A stretch of 64,000 nt of DNA from Trichoderma breve (Eukaryota > Ascomycota > Sordariomycetes > Hypocreales > Hypocreaceae): assembly GCF_028502605.1 (NCBI RefSeq), contig NC_079233.1, forward strand, positions 4,464,001-4,528,000, read 5' to 3'. Shown here piece by piece: positions 12,813-22,770 of the stretch; the first letter of the stretch is position 1; the number at the start of each line of letters is the position of its first letter. The position numbers and the translations under genes are program-made. The notes under the pieces were generated by a model, which did no database searches, was not told where the DNA came from, and saw only the letters and a program-made list of their open reading frames with translations.

Positions 12813-13324
12813 GGTGAACCATGGAATACTCGATAATCCAACCATGTGCAGTCCTGAACAGTGCGGAAGTGAGTGTTTGGCATAGTTGTCTTCCTTTTTC
12901 TCATCTCAACTCACTCAATTAAACAGGCTAGTGTGCACTAAATTCAATGACAACTGACCAACTTCTCATCTTTTGATGAATTTTATCACCAGAGTATGAA
13001 GTAGATGCTCATAAACTACAATTATATAAGCTGTACCCGGTGCCTTGACAATCTCGGGAAATTTTGTAACAAATTATGTAGTTCTTGTAAGTCGCAAAGT
13101 CGTGACAAATGATGCAATTCTGGGGAAAGTTGACTTAGCGTCATGTGATCGCAATTAGAGCCAATTTCTAATCATTGTGCTCTGAAACTCAGCACTTGCG
13201 AGGTTAAAAAATTATAAACTCCAAACCGCAAGCTCTGGCTTTTCTTACCAATTCATCTCAACTTTACTCATATTCTGTAGCTTTCTGAGCTATTTGCAGT
13301 CCGATAGTCACGCAAGCCTTCAAA
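12813..13324. other. Intergenic, MFS 3' flank and thioredoxin promoter
   Basis: No gene seen. There is an AT-rich ATTATAAA segment about 110 bp before the thioredoxin-like ATG, which may be its TATA element. Confidence 0.4.
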
Positions 13325-13715
13325 ATGCCTATCATCAACGCTGATGCTCCGCCCTCAACCACCGACACGCACTACGTCGTCTACTTTGCGTCTGGTGAGC
13401 CGTCCTGGTGTCCTGACTGTCGAAATGCTCTCCCGGCTCTCCAGAGTGTCTTTGGAGCAGACTCAGCGCCTTCAGCAACTCTCATTCTCGCCGGTACCCG
13501 AGAGGAGTGGAGGACTCCAAGCAACAAGTGGCGCGGTGCGCCCTACAACATCAACTGTCTCCCGACCATCGTAAGGGTTGAAAACGTAAGTTGGCAGGGT
13601 TTCAAATATCTTGATTACGGATAGCTAATACTGGAAATGATAGGGACAGGAGGTTGCACGCCTTGGAGATGTTGAGGGTCAGCAGGAGTCGGCTTTAAGA
13701 AAACTGATTGCTTAA
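13325..13715 (+). CDS. Thioredoxin-like protein (TXNDC17 family)
   Basis: Model: join(13325..13585,13644..13715), 110 aa. The active-site motif SWCPDC (about residues 27-32), the following NALPAL helix, the GTREEWR segment and the cis-Pro loop CLPTIVRVEN match the TXNDC17/TRP14 type, in which the redox pair is WCPDC. Likely a small cytosolic disulfide reductase. The full length is close to the family's usual size of about 120 residues. The intron has a GTAAGT donor and a TAG acceptor, and splicing restores the C-terminal strand and helix. It lies convergent to the agmatine deiminase, with 102 bp between stops. Confidence 0.87.
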
Positions 13716-13817
13716 AGAGGGCACTCGGCAAAGGGCTACGTTATCTCAAGCAATAATAAATTTGCATTCTAATAATCGACTCATCTGTCTCCTAGCCATA
13801 AATCAGGCCACAATTGA

Positions 13818-14909
13818 CTAATTCATGGTGCTCTCTGCTGATGGACTGATGGGAATTTCCTGAGTAACACAGTGAACACCACCACCAAGTCGAGGCAGTT
13901 CATCAATCAGAACGGGATAAATCCTCCTCTCCTCGCCAAAAAGCATTTGGGCTACCCTAATGGCCGCCGCATCATGAGCTGGATCACCGAATTGAGGGAG
14001 GATGATACCTCCATTGACCAACAGATAATTGACGTAGTTCCTCACCGCGCGGTTATCCTCAAAGCCGCCGCCCTCAAACAAGCTTTCATCAGGCTCTTCC
14101 ACTTCAATAATCTCGAATGGACGACCTTTTGCATCAGTGGCGTTGCTCAAAATCTCAAGAGCCTCTTCGTAGACGGTAGTCCATTCAGTTAGCTTCTCCT
14201 CATTGGCTTTGCTTAGTAGTAGCACGCCCGGCCGCACAAATCGAACGAGGGCGTCGATATGGCAGTCCGTCGAGTCTATGCCCTTCCTTCCAGGGATCCA
14301 GAGAACCTTTTCGATGCCCAGACAGCGTTTGAGCTCAGTCTCAATATCTTCACGAGACTTTCCCGGGTTTCTGTTATCATTGATGATTGAACTTTCCGTA
14401 ATCAAGAGAGTGCCTTCACCATCAGTCTCAAGTGATCCACCTTCAGTGACAATGGATGTCTCAATTCGTTCGATGTTATAGTCTTTTAGGAATGTCTTTG
14501 CAAATGTAACAGTTGTAGGCGTGGGATGTTTGTTGCCCCAACCATTAAAGTTCCAGTCAACACCGACGATACTGGCCTTCCCATTGGTTGGCTCTTTGAC
14601 AACAAATGTAGGGGCAAAGTCCCTCAGCCAGACGTCCATGCTATCACCTTCAATTTTGTGGAGCTGAATATTGAAAGGCGTTTCAATGTCGTTGAAATAC
14701 GACTCTGCTTCTTCATAACGCTCACTGCCAACAGCTAGAATGACACTTTGGAAGTGGGCAACAGCTTGTGCAATTGATGACACTTCTTGTGTTGCCCTGG
14801 CCAATCTTTCAGGATAATCTTTGTAAGTACCCTCCAGGCCAGGCCAGCCTAGAATCGTCTTGCTTTGCGGATGCCATTCCGCAAGGCGTCGAAGACTAAA
14901 GTCAGTCAT
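13818..14909 (-). CDS. Agmatine deiminase / PAD-family protein
   Basis: Single exon, 363 aa, close to the usual family length. Motifs in order: MDVWLRDFAPTF (Asp/Trp/Arg-Asp substrate pocket), TEGGSLETDGEGT, DCHIDALVRFVRPG containing the catalytic His, and GGGVHCVTQEIP with the nucleophilic Cys347 near the C-terminus. Known reaction: hydrolysis of agmatine to N-carbamoylputrescine plus ammonia, feeding polyamine synthesis. The residue before the catalytic His is Cys, where family members normally have Gly. The gene has no intron, unlike most neighbours, and a TATAAATA element lies at 15035-15042 on the same strand. Family assignment is firm. Exact substrate (agmatine or a related guanidino compound) is inference. 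Confidence 0.9.
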   Translation of the reverse strand: MTDFSLRRLAEWHPQSKTILGWPGLEGTYKDYPERLARATQEVSSIAQAVAHFQSVILAVGSERYEEAESYFNDIETPFNIQLHKIEGDSMDVWLRDFAPTFVVKEPTNGKASIVGVDWNFNGWGNKHPTPTTVTFAKTFLKDYNIERIETSIVTEGGSLETDGEGTLLITESSIINDNRNPGKSREDIETELKRCLGIEKVLWIPGRKGIDSTDCHIDALVRFVRPGVLLLSKANEEKLTEWTTVYEEALEILSNATDAKGRPFEIIEVEEPDESLFEGGGFEDNRAVRNYVNYLLVNGGIILPQFGDPAHDAAAIRVAQMLFGEERRIYPVLIDELPRLGGGVHCVTQEIPISPSAESTMN

Positions 14910-15803
14910 GTTTGGATGATTGGTTGATGGGTAGAAAATAGACGAGTGTGTAAGGTAGGCGTTAGGAAAGTAGGGGTAAAAAGGATTGAATTGAAGTTCA
15001 GATTCCTCTGCTCTCTGGCTGGATTAAAGAGGCATATTTATAGAAGTTGCCTTGAGTCGGTCTGACCTCATATCCAACATCAGTATTATTCAGAAGAGGA
15101 GTCTTCGTAGTCCCTTGCAGTGTTAGTGTTGCGGTAGCATCGAATCAATCCACTTTGATCGAAGATTTGCCTCGAACACAGCATAAATACGGGTGCTATC
15201 TTAGCATAGTAATTGTCAAAATTACGTGATACTGCATTTATTGGATAAATATTGAACTTGTGATGTCACGGGTGCACAAAGATGTTACACAGAAATGTGT
15301 TTGGAGGGATAACGTGCAGCCAGGTCAGTGCACGGTTGTTTATGAGGCCAAAGTCCGAGTTCTGGAGTTTGCACAGCTGAGTAGATGGGTGATTGATCAT
15401 AGAATGATCGAAAGAGATGGTGTAAATTTGCATTGAAGTATAGAAGAACAGCGGTCCGAAGGGTGTTACGGCTTTTTGGCTGGCTTTAACTGCCAACATG
15501 AGGAAAATTGCATATCGCAGCCAACCACAAGCATTCGCGTAGATTTGAAGGCATAGAATAATGTAAAAGTCGAAATGTTTTGTAGCTGACGAGCGGGGAA
15601 TGTTATATTAGCGTCCAAAGGAGTCGAACTGGGAAAAAGAAATAGGTTGTCGAATATTAATATTGACTGATGAGAGGATGAATCATAGGTCCACCGCCGT
15701 CTAATAAGCTAGAAGGTTTCGATACGAGTTAGATGGTCCGAATAGCTATTCAAGTATTCTGTGCGTATCTACCAGAGATGCAAGTCTTTTCCAAGGTACC
15801 GTC
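14910..15803. other. Intergenic, deiminase promoter and NLR 3' flank
   Basis: It holds the TATA element of the deiminase (15035-15042). A 77-codon open frame on the minus strand (15266-15499) shows no motif, so I do not call it. Confidence 0.45.
15035..15042 (-). promoter_or_regulatory. TATA box of agmatine deiminase
   Basis: TATAAATA read on the minus strand, about 130 bp upstream of the deiminase ATG at 14909. Confidence 0.5.
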
Positions 15804-17996
15804 TTAGAGCATAGTCTGCTCATTGCCAGCACTTTCTGCTAGATTATCCCTTACAGCCTCAAATTTAGTGAACCACTCCTGGGTTCTCGTATTTTTCCTT
15901 TGAAGAATATCCCCCGCCTCAGCTATGTACTTGTCGCATAGCGCCCGTGCTTCTGAAACTCTATCGTTGGAGGCCAGAAATGAGATGAGATTATATGCTG
16001 TTATGAGTGTTTCGTTGTGGGCTAGCCCAAGAACTTCACTTTTATTCCTCAAGCTGCGCCTGTAAAGAGAGATGGCTTCGTCGACCTTTTCGTCATCTTG
16101 ACTGAGCATATAAGCCACATTATGTTCCGCGACGAGGGTATCCGGATGGAGGTGCCCAAGCAGTTCTCTCTTGAGCTCGTAGGTCTTTAGCGCCATCTGT
16201 TCTGCTTCCTCAGTCTTACCCTGTTCGTCGAGAACTGAGGCAAGATGCGCCATACAGTTCAAGGTGTCGTTATGTTTAAGTCCAAGAACCTGTTCGCTGC
16301 GGGCCAGAGCTTCACGCTGCATCTTCTCTGACTCTGCGTAATCCCCAGTCAAAAGAATAGCTGTAGCAAGGTCGCTCAAACTATCGATTGTCATAGGATC
16401 GTCTTCTCCGAGGATCTCGCGCCGGTATTCCACGACTTGTTTAAGAACTGGAAGGCCCAGAAGGTCCTGATCAAAAGTGGCGAGAGTCCAGCCCAGCAAC
16501 CCCATACTAACCAATGTGTCAACATGCTTTTCACCCAAATGCTGGTAATTTATTTCAAAAGATTCTTTGAACCTTGAACGTGCTTCATCATAGTTTCCAT
16601 TCCAGTGGATAAATCTCCCAGTGGAGGCCAGTAACTTTGCTCTCATGATCTCGAAATCCTTTGTGGTCGTCTTGAACTGATACTGTAGGATCCACTCAGC
16701 ATGAGGAAGCAAAATTTCTCCAAGCTTGAAATAATCCGACTTTGGTTGCGATGATGGCGCAGGGAATTGGGACGTGATAGACTTCAATGCCTGGAAAGCC
16801 CACTTGTCTACATCCTCAGGGTTCTCCTCTTCTAACCACCACCTTGTTGCCAGCTGCACAAGGCGATGTGTGCTAAACACCGAGTCGTTCTCATCAATAA
16901 TCGAGAAGGCTTTTAAGAGTTCGGTAGCTTCCTGGAGGTGGGAACTTTCTCCTGGTTTGTCTGCATCCTGCAAGAGAATGGCGGGGATTCCATGATGTTG
17001 AAAGAAGTTGATTAGACATAACAAGTCCGCTGCGTTTCGATTTGAGTTCCGTATCGCTTCAAAAGAAAGTTTCCAGGTTTTTGCGACAGATTCTGGAGTA
17101 TCTTCCGGTCGTTGTTGATCAGAAAACTCATGGTTGGGTAATGTTGACTTGGCAGCGCTATTCCTGCGGTATTGCTCTAGGTACTTTTGAATGGTCATTT
17201 GCTCTTTTACCATGAAGGCAACTGCCTGGGTGATAGCGAGGGGAGTATAGTCAAGTTCTTCAAGCAGCCTAAAGATGGTATTTTCGGGCTCGGTGTTTCC
17301 CAATTGCTTCTTTACCAACTCTAGTCCTTCTGTTTTGCCCAATTCGTGAATCACGATTGGCTTTGTAGGATTCGCCAGATCAGAAGCCATCTTGCGGCTC
17401 CTCGTAGTAAACAGTATAGACCCAGTTTGGCAGTTCGGGATGCACTCTGAAGGAGTTTTGCCGATTGACATCTGTTCGCGAAAAAAAGTATCCTCGTCGT
17501 CCACGTTATCAATGACCATAAGCCACGGGCCTACATGTTCCACTTCAAGCCAATCCTTTAAAAGCAGGGCCGCGTCAGATTTGGCGCCATCCGGAGCGCT
17601 TATGTTGCATTCACTCGCAATCCGGCTGAGAGATTCCTCAAAACGAGCAACCGTGGCTGCATTTACCCAGAAAACGGAGCACTTAGCATCTTTATTACGC
17701 CTTCGAAAGCAGTATTCTAATGCCACTTGAGATTTTCTGGAGATTATGTTAGGAAAGCATGATCGCAATTACATAAATAGGAAGATTCACCCGATGCCTC
17801 CAAGGCCACAAAGCGCTGCCTTCGGTTGGCTGCCGTCCTTGACTTCAAACGCTTGGTCAATTTCTGTAAATGTTTCGTTTCTTCCTACAAATGAGATGTT
17901 CCTGTCGAACGGTACCAGCCAGAAAGGGTCTGGAGACGAAGGCTGTTGCTGCTGCCACTGCTCAGCCTCGAGATTGGCTGCAGTGCTGGTATCCAT
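15804..17996 (-). CDS. NB-ARC/TPR NLR-like STAND protein
   Basis: Model: complement(join(15804..17736,17791..17996)), 712 aa. Splicing a GTGAAT/CCAG intron joins GLGGIG to KSQ, completing the Walker A motif (about residues 64-71). Walker B is WLMVIDNVDD (140-149), followed by SILFTTRSRKM (sensor-type strand) and YTPLAITQAVAFM (GLPL-like region). The C-terminal third holds several repeats of the 42-residue kinesin-light-chain TPR type, with recurring patterns such as LGxxHxDTL. Known: fungal NLR-like STAND ATPases of this build act in self/non-self and programmed cell death responses, with TPRs as sensor. Only about 60 polar residues precede the NB-ARC, so the usual N-terminal effector domain is absent or lies on an unrecognised exon upstream of 17996. 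The first in-frame ATG is at 17996. Confidence 0.85.
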
Positions 17997-18879
17997 GATC
18001 AATGCGACCAGGCTTTCGCAATTCTCGTGGCAAAATTTCTATCGCTCCAGTGATCTTATGCACAATTGTGCTGATAACCTATATTGGTAAGTTCTGAAGG
18101 GAAATAATGAGGAACCTGAGATCGGTGCTAGTTTTAATTTGAGGATTCTTATGTAGGATTGTGAGCCTTCCCATGGCTTCCTGCAAGGCATTTTATGGCC
18201 TTATTCCAAGCGACTAGTGGCCATACACTCTTACATTTCTGCCTGCCGAAGGCTGAACGGATTCGGATCTCATTGGCCACGCATATATGTCTTACATGCA
18301 TGACTGTGGATGTAATGCCCAGAAACATGTGCGCTTGTGAAATACGAAACCCCTCTCCAGCTCAATAAGAGACATAGCCTGTTCATGTTGGTAGTATTCA
18401 TGAAACAGAAAACTAATCATTGGACGAGCGTCTATTGTACCACCTAGATAGTTGAGCTAGGTTGATGCAACACCTTCTAGCACAGCACTACTCTCAATGG
18501 CTTAACGGCGACTATCCCTATGTACTCAAGCGCCATTTGGTGGGGTCATGTCGGAGGACTTGATTGAAGTAATGATAAGATAGTGTGGATTCTCTGGAAT
18601 AAGCATTGCTCTTCGTCAATTTCTTCTTGTAGATATTAGTAGTTATCATGAAAGAAGGCATTGTTGTGGAACTTGATATGAGGGGAGCGCAAGTTGCACA
18701 ACTTGGCTGATCAGTGGGTAAACTCCACGCTAGAATTAGTTCTCACCTCCTCACAGCCCCTCACTCAGAGAACGACTTTGATCTTTGGGTGATTCACAAC
18801 GAGTTCAAGGACCGGTTTCTTCGTCTAGCAAAATAAGCAATATTCTCGAGTCGTCAGAGAGGCTGCGAATCTAGACAAA
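17997..18879. other. Divergent promoter region, NLR and SMP-30 genes
   Basis: I see no convincing effector-domain exon for the NLR here. On the minus strand a CGATAG acceptor just upstream of 17996 leaves an open frame of about 15 codons leading into the NLR ATG, which hints at a further exon. No matching donor could be found by eye. Confidence 0.4.
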
Positions 18880-20627
18880 ATGTCTCAACAAAAGACGGCA
18901 AGCTCAAATACGCCGTGGGTTGTTGCCATAGCAGCCGCAGCCTTTGCAATAGGCGTTGCCACATCTGATGCCGCAAAGGACGCCGTTTTCGATATCCAAG
19001 ATGTAATCACGACTTACAAGGGAGGAAATACTCTTCAAGAGCTGACTGCACTACCATCGCAAGTACAAGTCGTGGATCCAGCAGGATTCGCAGTGATGCC
19101 TTCAGTACCACCAGCAAACATTGCCAATGTTACCACGGTAGATTGAACACTCTTGCCTGAATCTTAAGCGCATCATGTGTCTAATTGATGGATAGAAATT
19201 TATCCCTCCAGGATATACTATGGAAAGTCTCAAGGAGAAGCCATTTCATGTTTACCATCCAGACTTCATTCACATCTTGGGTGCAAATCCGACCCTGACA
19301 CTCATTGCCGATTCAGGCACAGACCCGCTGTTCCACGAAGCCGTAGTATGGTAGGATATATGTCAACTCTTCTACTTCAGTATCACTGGCGCTCACAATG
19401 CTTTAAGGTACCCTCCTACAGATGAGGTTTTCTTTGCCCAGAGCGCCGGCCCTTTAGCAGCTGGCACAGGGTTGAAGAAATCTAGTGCCATTTTAAAAGT
19501 ATCCTTGGAAGAAGCGATGGCCGTCTCGAGCGAGCGAAATGCAGTTGGTAAAGTTCAAGTTCATGTAGTTCCTACAGAACCCCAGGTCATTAACCCCAAC
19601 GGTATGTCTTATTGATTGGATCATAAGTTGTATCTGTTCACAGAACAAGGCCTGCTGACGATTACTAGGAGGGACAAATTACAAGGGCACCATCTTGTTC
19701 ACAGGCGAGGGAATGGGCGTAGACGTCGCTCCAGCGCTCTTTGCTGTCAATCCAGTACCGCCTTACAACACCACTAGTAAGTACCGTGCCAGCACGATCT
19801 GTCAAACATCCCTCATTATACTAATTGATGCCTCTTGTTCAGTCCTCGCCAATAATTACTTCGGTCGCCAGTTCAACTCCCTCAATGACGTCTCGGTTAA
19901 CTTCAGAAACAAGCACATCTATTTTACGGACGTTGTATACGGCTATCTGCAAGACTTTCGACCAAGACCTGGCCTTCCGAACCAAGTATATCGTTTGAAC
20001 CCTGATACTAGGGCTGTTACCGTTGTGGCGGATGAGTTTGTAAATTGTAATGGTGAGTAACAATCTATTCTTTCCGTATTATTCTCTTCTTAAGCTGTGA
20101 CTAGGAATCACCTTTTCTCCCGAAGGTCGCTATGCCTACATCACCGATACAGGGGCTGGCAAGGCTTTCCGAGGCTACGATAACGCGGGGCCATCAACAA
20201 TGTAAGTGAATACTCACCCCCGATTTGCAGCTAAGCGCACTAGCGAATGGTGAAATAAATATGTTTCTGACTCAATTCTTAGATATCGCTACACAGTAGC
20301 AAGAGATGGAACATTTAAAGATCGAAAGGTGTTTGCATATCCTGGAGTCGGCATTGTGGACGGTAATTGCTGACCTTCTCCTCCTCGCTGGAACATTGCT
20401 AATGCTGCCACAATCTAGGAATTCACTGCGACTCCAAAGGTAATGTCTATGCAGGCTGCGGCGACGGTGTTCACGTGTGGAATCCTTCAGGAACTCTGCT
20501 GGGCAAGATATTTCTTGGAGAGGCATCGGCCAACTTCCAATTCGCGGGCGACGGTCGAATGATCATCGGCGCCGAAACGCATTTATACTACGCAACTTTA
20601 GCTGGAAAAGGAGCGCCAATCTTATGA
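18880..20627 (+). CDS. SMP-30/gluconolactonase-like beta-propeller
   Basis: Model: join(18880..19137,19196..19350,19408..19601,19669..19776,19843..20052,20105..20201,20283..20362,20419..20627), 350 aa. A hydrophobic stretch at residues 12-28 (WVVAIAAAAFAIGVA) suggests a signal peptide or membrane anchor. The body shows SMP-30/gluconolaconase-family features: DFIHILGANPTLTLIADSG, NHIYFTDVVYG-like metal-binding blades (here KHIYFTDVVYGY), GITFSPEGRYAYITDTG and GIHCDSKGNVYAGCGDGVHVWNP. Likely a calcium-dependent lactonase-type six-bladed propeller, secreted or membrane-anchored; the substrate cannot be read from sequence. Seven short introns all keep frame, which strongly supports a functional gene. 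It is convergent with the GNAT gene. Confidence 0.87.
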
Positions 20628-20736
20628 AAGTAGGATGTTGCCTCAGGAAACTTGGCATGTATGTTCACAATGGACAAGTCAGATCATGAACTGTTGAACA
20701 AATATGGATTCAGATGAATGTCTGGTCGGGAATTCC

Positions 20737-21369
20737 CTAAAGCTTTTTGCGGTATATTCTCATCTTTGTTGGCCCTGTAACTACAGTCGCAAGCCATTCA
20801 ATAATCTCAGCAGTTTCAGCAACTCTGAGTAGCTTATATCCACGACGCTCATACCATCGCACAACGCGGTGATTTTCTTCGTGTTCCCATCCATCTGGCA
20901 CCAAAATCTCGAGCTGCATTTCCTCTGCCCCCAACCTTTTCGCCCAATCCTCTGCAAATTCCATAAGCTGTTGGCCAATTCTAGTACCACGGTGTTCAAG
21001 GTGACATGTCAGTAGGCCGAGGCCAGCCATACCGGGCCCAACTAGCTCTATGCTCACACAACCAATTACATCCTCAGCGATCTCCTTATCTGGATCAGAA
21101 GATGGCTTCCACGCAATCGCTATTTGGCCGCTAAGGATCTTTTGGCTTAATTCCGAGGCAGACGTGCGAATGTGCTTCTTTGTGTCTACCAAGCCATCGT
21201 AGTTGGAATGATAGGAACGATTAATGAAGCCAGTCATGTACTCTAAGAGCGCTGAATTGTTCGCCAAGGATGGCGATGCCACGATGATTTTCGCCTTTGG
21301 TAAGATCTGAGACTTAATTGGTGACTGGGTAGCCCCAGCAAGTGATTGGACGGCCTCAATGGAGGGCAT
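20737..21369 (-). CDS. GNAT-family N-acetyltransferase
   Basis: Single exon, 210 aa from the first ATG at 21369; the frame is open further upstream without an ATG. The acetyl-CoA binding signature is LEHRGTRIGQQLMEFAEDWA (about residues 134-153; R-x-x-R-x-G type), preceded by the VIGCVSIELVGPGMAGLGLL strand pair and followed by WYERRGYKLL, the usual C-terminal GNAT strand-helix. It presumably acetylates an amine on a small molecule or peptide. The substrate is not predictable. It is convergent with the SMP-30-like gene, with stops 109 bp apart. Confidence 0.82.
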   Translation of the reverse strand: MPSIEAVQSLAGATQSPIKSQILPKAKIIVASPSLANNSALLEYMTGFINRSYHSNYDGLVDTKKHIRTSASELSQKILSGQIAIAWKPSSDPDKEIAEDVIGCVSIELVGPGMAGLGLLTCHLEHRGTRIGQQLMEFAEDWAKRLGAEEMQLEILVPDGWEHEENHRVVRWYERRGYKLLRVAETAEIIEWLATVVTGPTKMRIYRKKL

Positions 21370-21704
21370 AGTGACGGAAAACTGAGGGAGAGTCACGACG
21401 AATCTGTAGTTCGAGCACAATGCAATCGCAGAGGAAGAAGGCAAGTCGTATGGATGAAAGGACAGCTTTCGCAAGTAATCACATTAATCCGCAGTGGTGA
21501 GTCACCTTTTGAAGCAGTGAGACGGCATCCTGTGGGGAACCAAGGGGCAGACAGGCTATATATGCTAGTAATCTTCTTTCTAAGAAGGATATGGAGTAGT
21601 GAGACTAATAATCTGTCATGGTTTGCTTACTTGCGGAGGAGAATCGGAGTCTTTGCTAGTGGTCTGGGTCTGTGGATATAACCTGAATCGCATCAATCAC
21701 TAGC
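21370..21704. other. Intergenic before 5S rRNA gene
   Basis: Promoter side of the GNAT gene and of the 5S gene. It contains the TATAA element of the 5S gene at 21677-21681; nothing else is seen. Confidence 0.45.
21677..21681 (+). promoter_or_regulatory. TATA element of 5S rRNA gene
   Basis: TATAA at -28 relative to the first base of the 5S gene. Fungal 5S genes are known to use an upstream TATA element together with the internal control region. The minus-strand copy at 55257-55375 has TATAAA at the same distance. Confidence 0.6.
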
Positions 21705-21823
21705 ACATACGACCATAGGTAGAGGAAAATTCGGGGTCCCGTCTGCTCCCCCATAGACAAGCCTCTAACCGGCAGATTAGTAGTTGAGTGGGTGACCATC
21801 AGCGAACACCGGCTGTTGTATGT
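21705..21823 (+). rRNA. 5S rRNA: 5S ribosomal RNA gene
   Basis: A 119-nt unit beginning ACATACGACC and ending GTTGTATGT; the ends pair as helix I (ACATAC with GTATGT). Helix II pairs TAGAGG (21720-21725) with CCTCTA (21762-21767). The internal promoter region contains AGTAGTTGAGTGGGTGACC. A T-rich run follows immediately (21823 onward), as expected for Pol III termination, and TATAA lies at -28. Two further copies occur on the minus strand at 55257-55375 (three differences) and 55070-55188 (a divergent type), each exactly 119 nt. Single dispersed 5S genes are normal in filamentous ascomycetes. Confidence 0.93.
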
Positions 21824-22770
21824 TTTTCTTTTTTTTGTTTCTGTTGAACTTGGCTCACGAGATGATGTGTTATAGCTGTCTTGATGCAGTGATTATTGCG
21901 ACAGGGGAGCACATATAAGACCCTCGCTGTTGGAGCATGCGGGGTTATTTTTACTCTGTAAAGTCAGGCTAATAAACGTTAGCCGGCTTCGCTTTTACAT
22001 CTCCACTGTAGTGGCCTATAGTTTTACTGCTAATATCTTACGTCCGTTTACAGAGCATCTACGGATGGTTCTTTATGCTTGCTACACGATCAATTATAAT
22101 AATATTGTACGCTTTGAAGTACGTCTCATTGGTACTTACTTGGACTTTGATACGAGTCGCTTTGTGGAATAGAGGGGATTGTATGATCTCATGGTTATTA
22201 TGAATTGAGTTACAGCAGCTTGACGCTAGAGAACATAAACTCGGGGTCCCGTCAAGCTCTATTCTCGAGTTTGATATCTTCCATTTTTTGCATTCTACTG
22301 TAAGACTCCAAATTTGGAGTCACATGGATGACTCTGTGGTTAGTGGTCAACCAACCCCGGCGCTGAGACGCTCTCCATCGAACGTTTAGTCCTCTGCCCA
22401 TAATTAAAACGGAGCGGACGCTGCCACCGTTTTCATATATACCTACCCATAAACGCGGTGCACACATTCTCAGGAGTTCCAACGTTAGTGATGTTCTCAT
22501 AACCTACGCTTTTAGAGTATATCGTAGGATTACAGGTATCCCATGAGTAGTCCTTTTAGGGTGGCTTACGGTCTTCCCGTCACTCCTGCCCTGATGGCTC
22601 TTCGGGAGAGACGGTTTTCCGTGGTACATCTCCGATGTACTTTTCCTTGGGTCAGGCTGTAACAGTTAGTTATTAATCTTTAGTAGGTATGGATTATAAC
22701 GAGCGTTTAAAGGATAGATATAATTTTAAAGCTATATTGCAAAGATTCTTGTTTTTGTTGAATACGTGTT
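21824..22770. other. Intergenic, 5S terminator and repeat-like debris
   Basis: It starts with the T-run that ends the 5S gene. A 9-bp inverted repeat at 22217-22258 encloses a short 5S-like match. No coding sequence is recognised. The segment 21890-22100 has an ATATAAG and an AATAAA that look like those of a solo LTR, but I cannot find terminal repeats, so I do not call one. Confidence 0.4.
22225..22258 (+). pseudogene. Possible 5S rRNA fragment
   Basis: The 13-bp run TCGGGGTCCCGTC and the neighbouring AGAG and GCTC match positions about 17-43 of the 5S gene at 21705 with small gaps. The rest of a 5S gene is missing. The match is short and could be coincidental. It sits inside a perfect 9-bp inverted repeat (AGCTTGACG at 22217-22225, CGTCAAGCT at 22250-22258). 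Confidence 0.25.

Noticed and set aside
21870..22200. Solo LTR-like segment with ATATAAG and AATAAA
   Set aside because: No terminal TG...CA with target duplication and no second copy in the window.
22540..22690. Segment with a GC-rich look resembling retroelement untranslated sequence
   Set aside because: Only an impression; no reverse transcriptase, repeat partner or primer-binding site visible.
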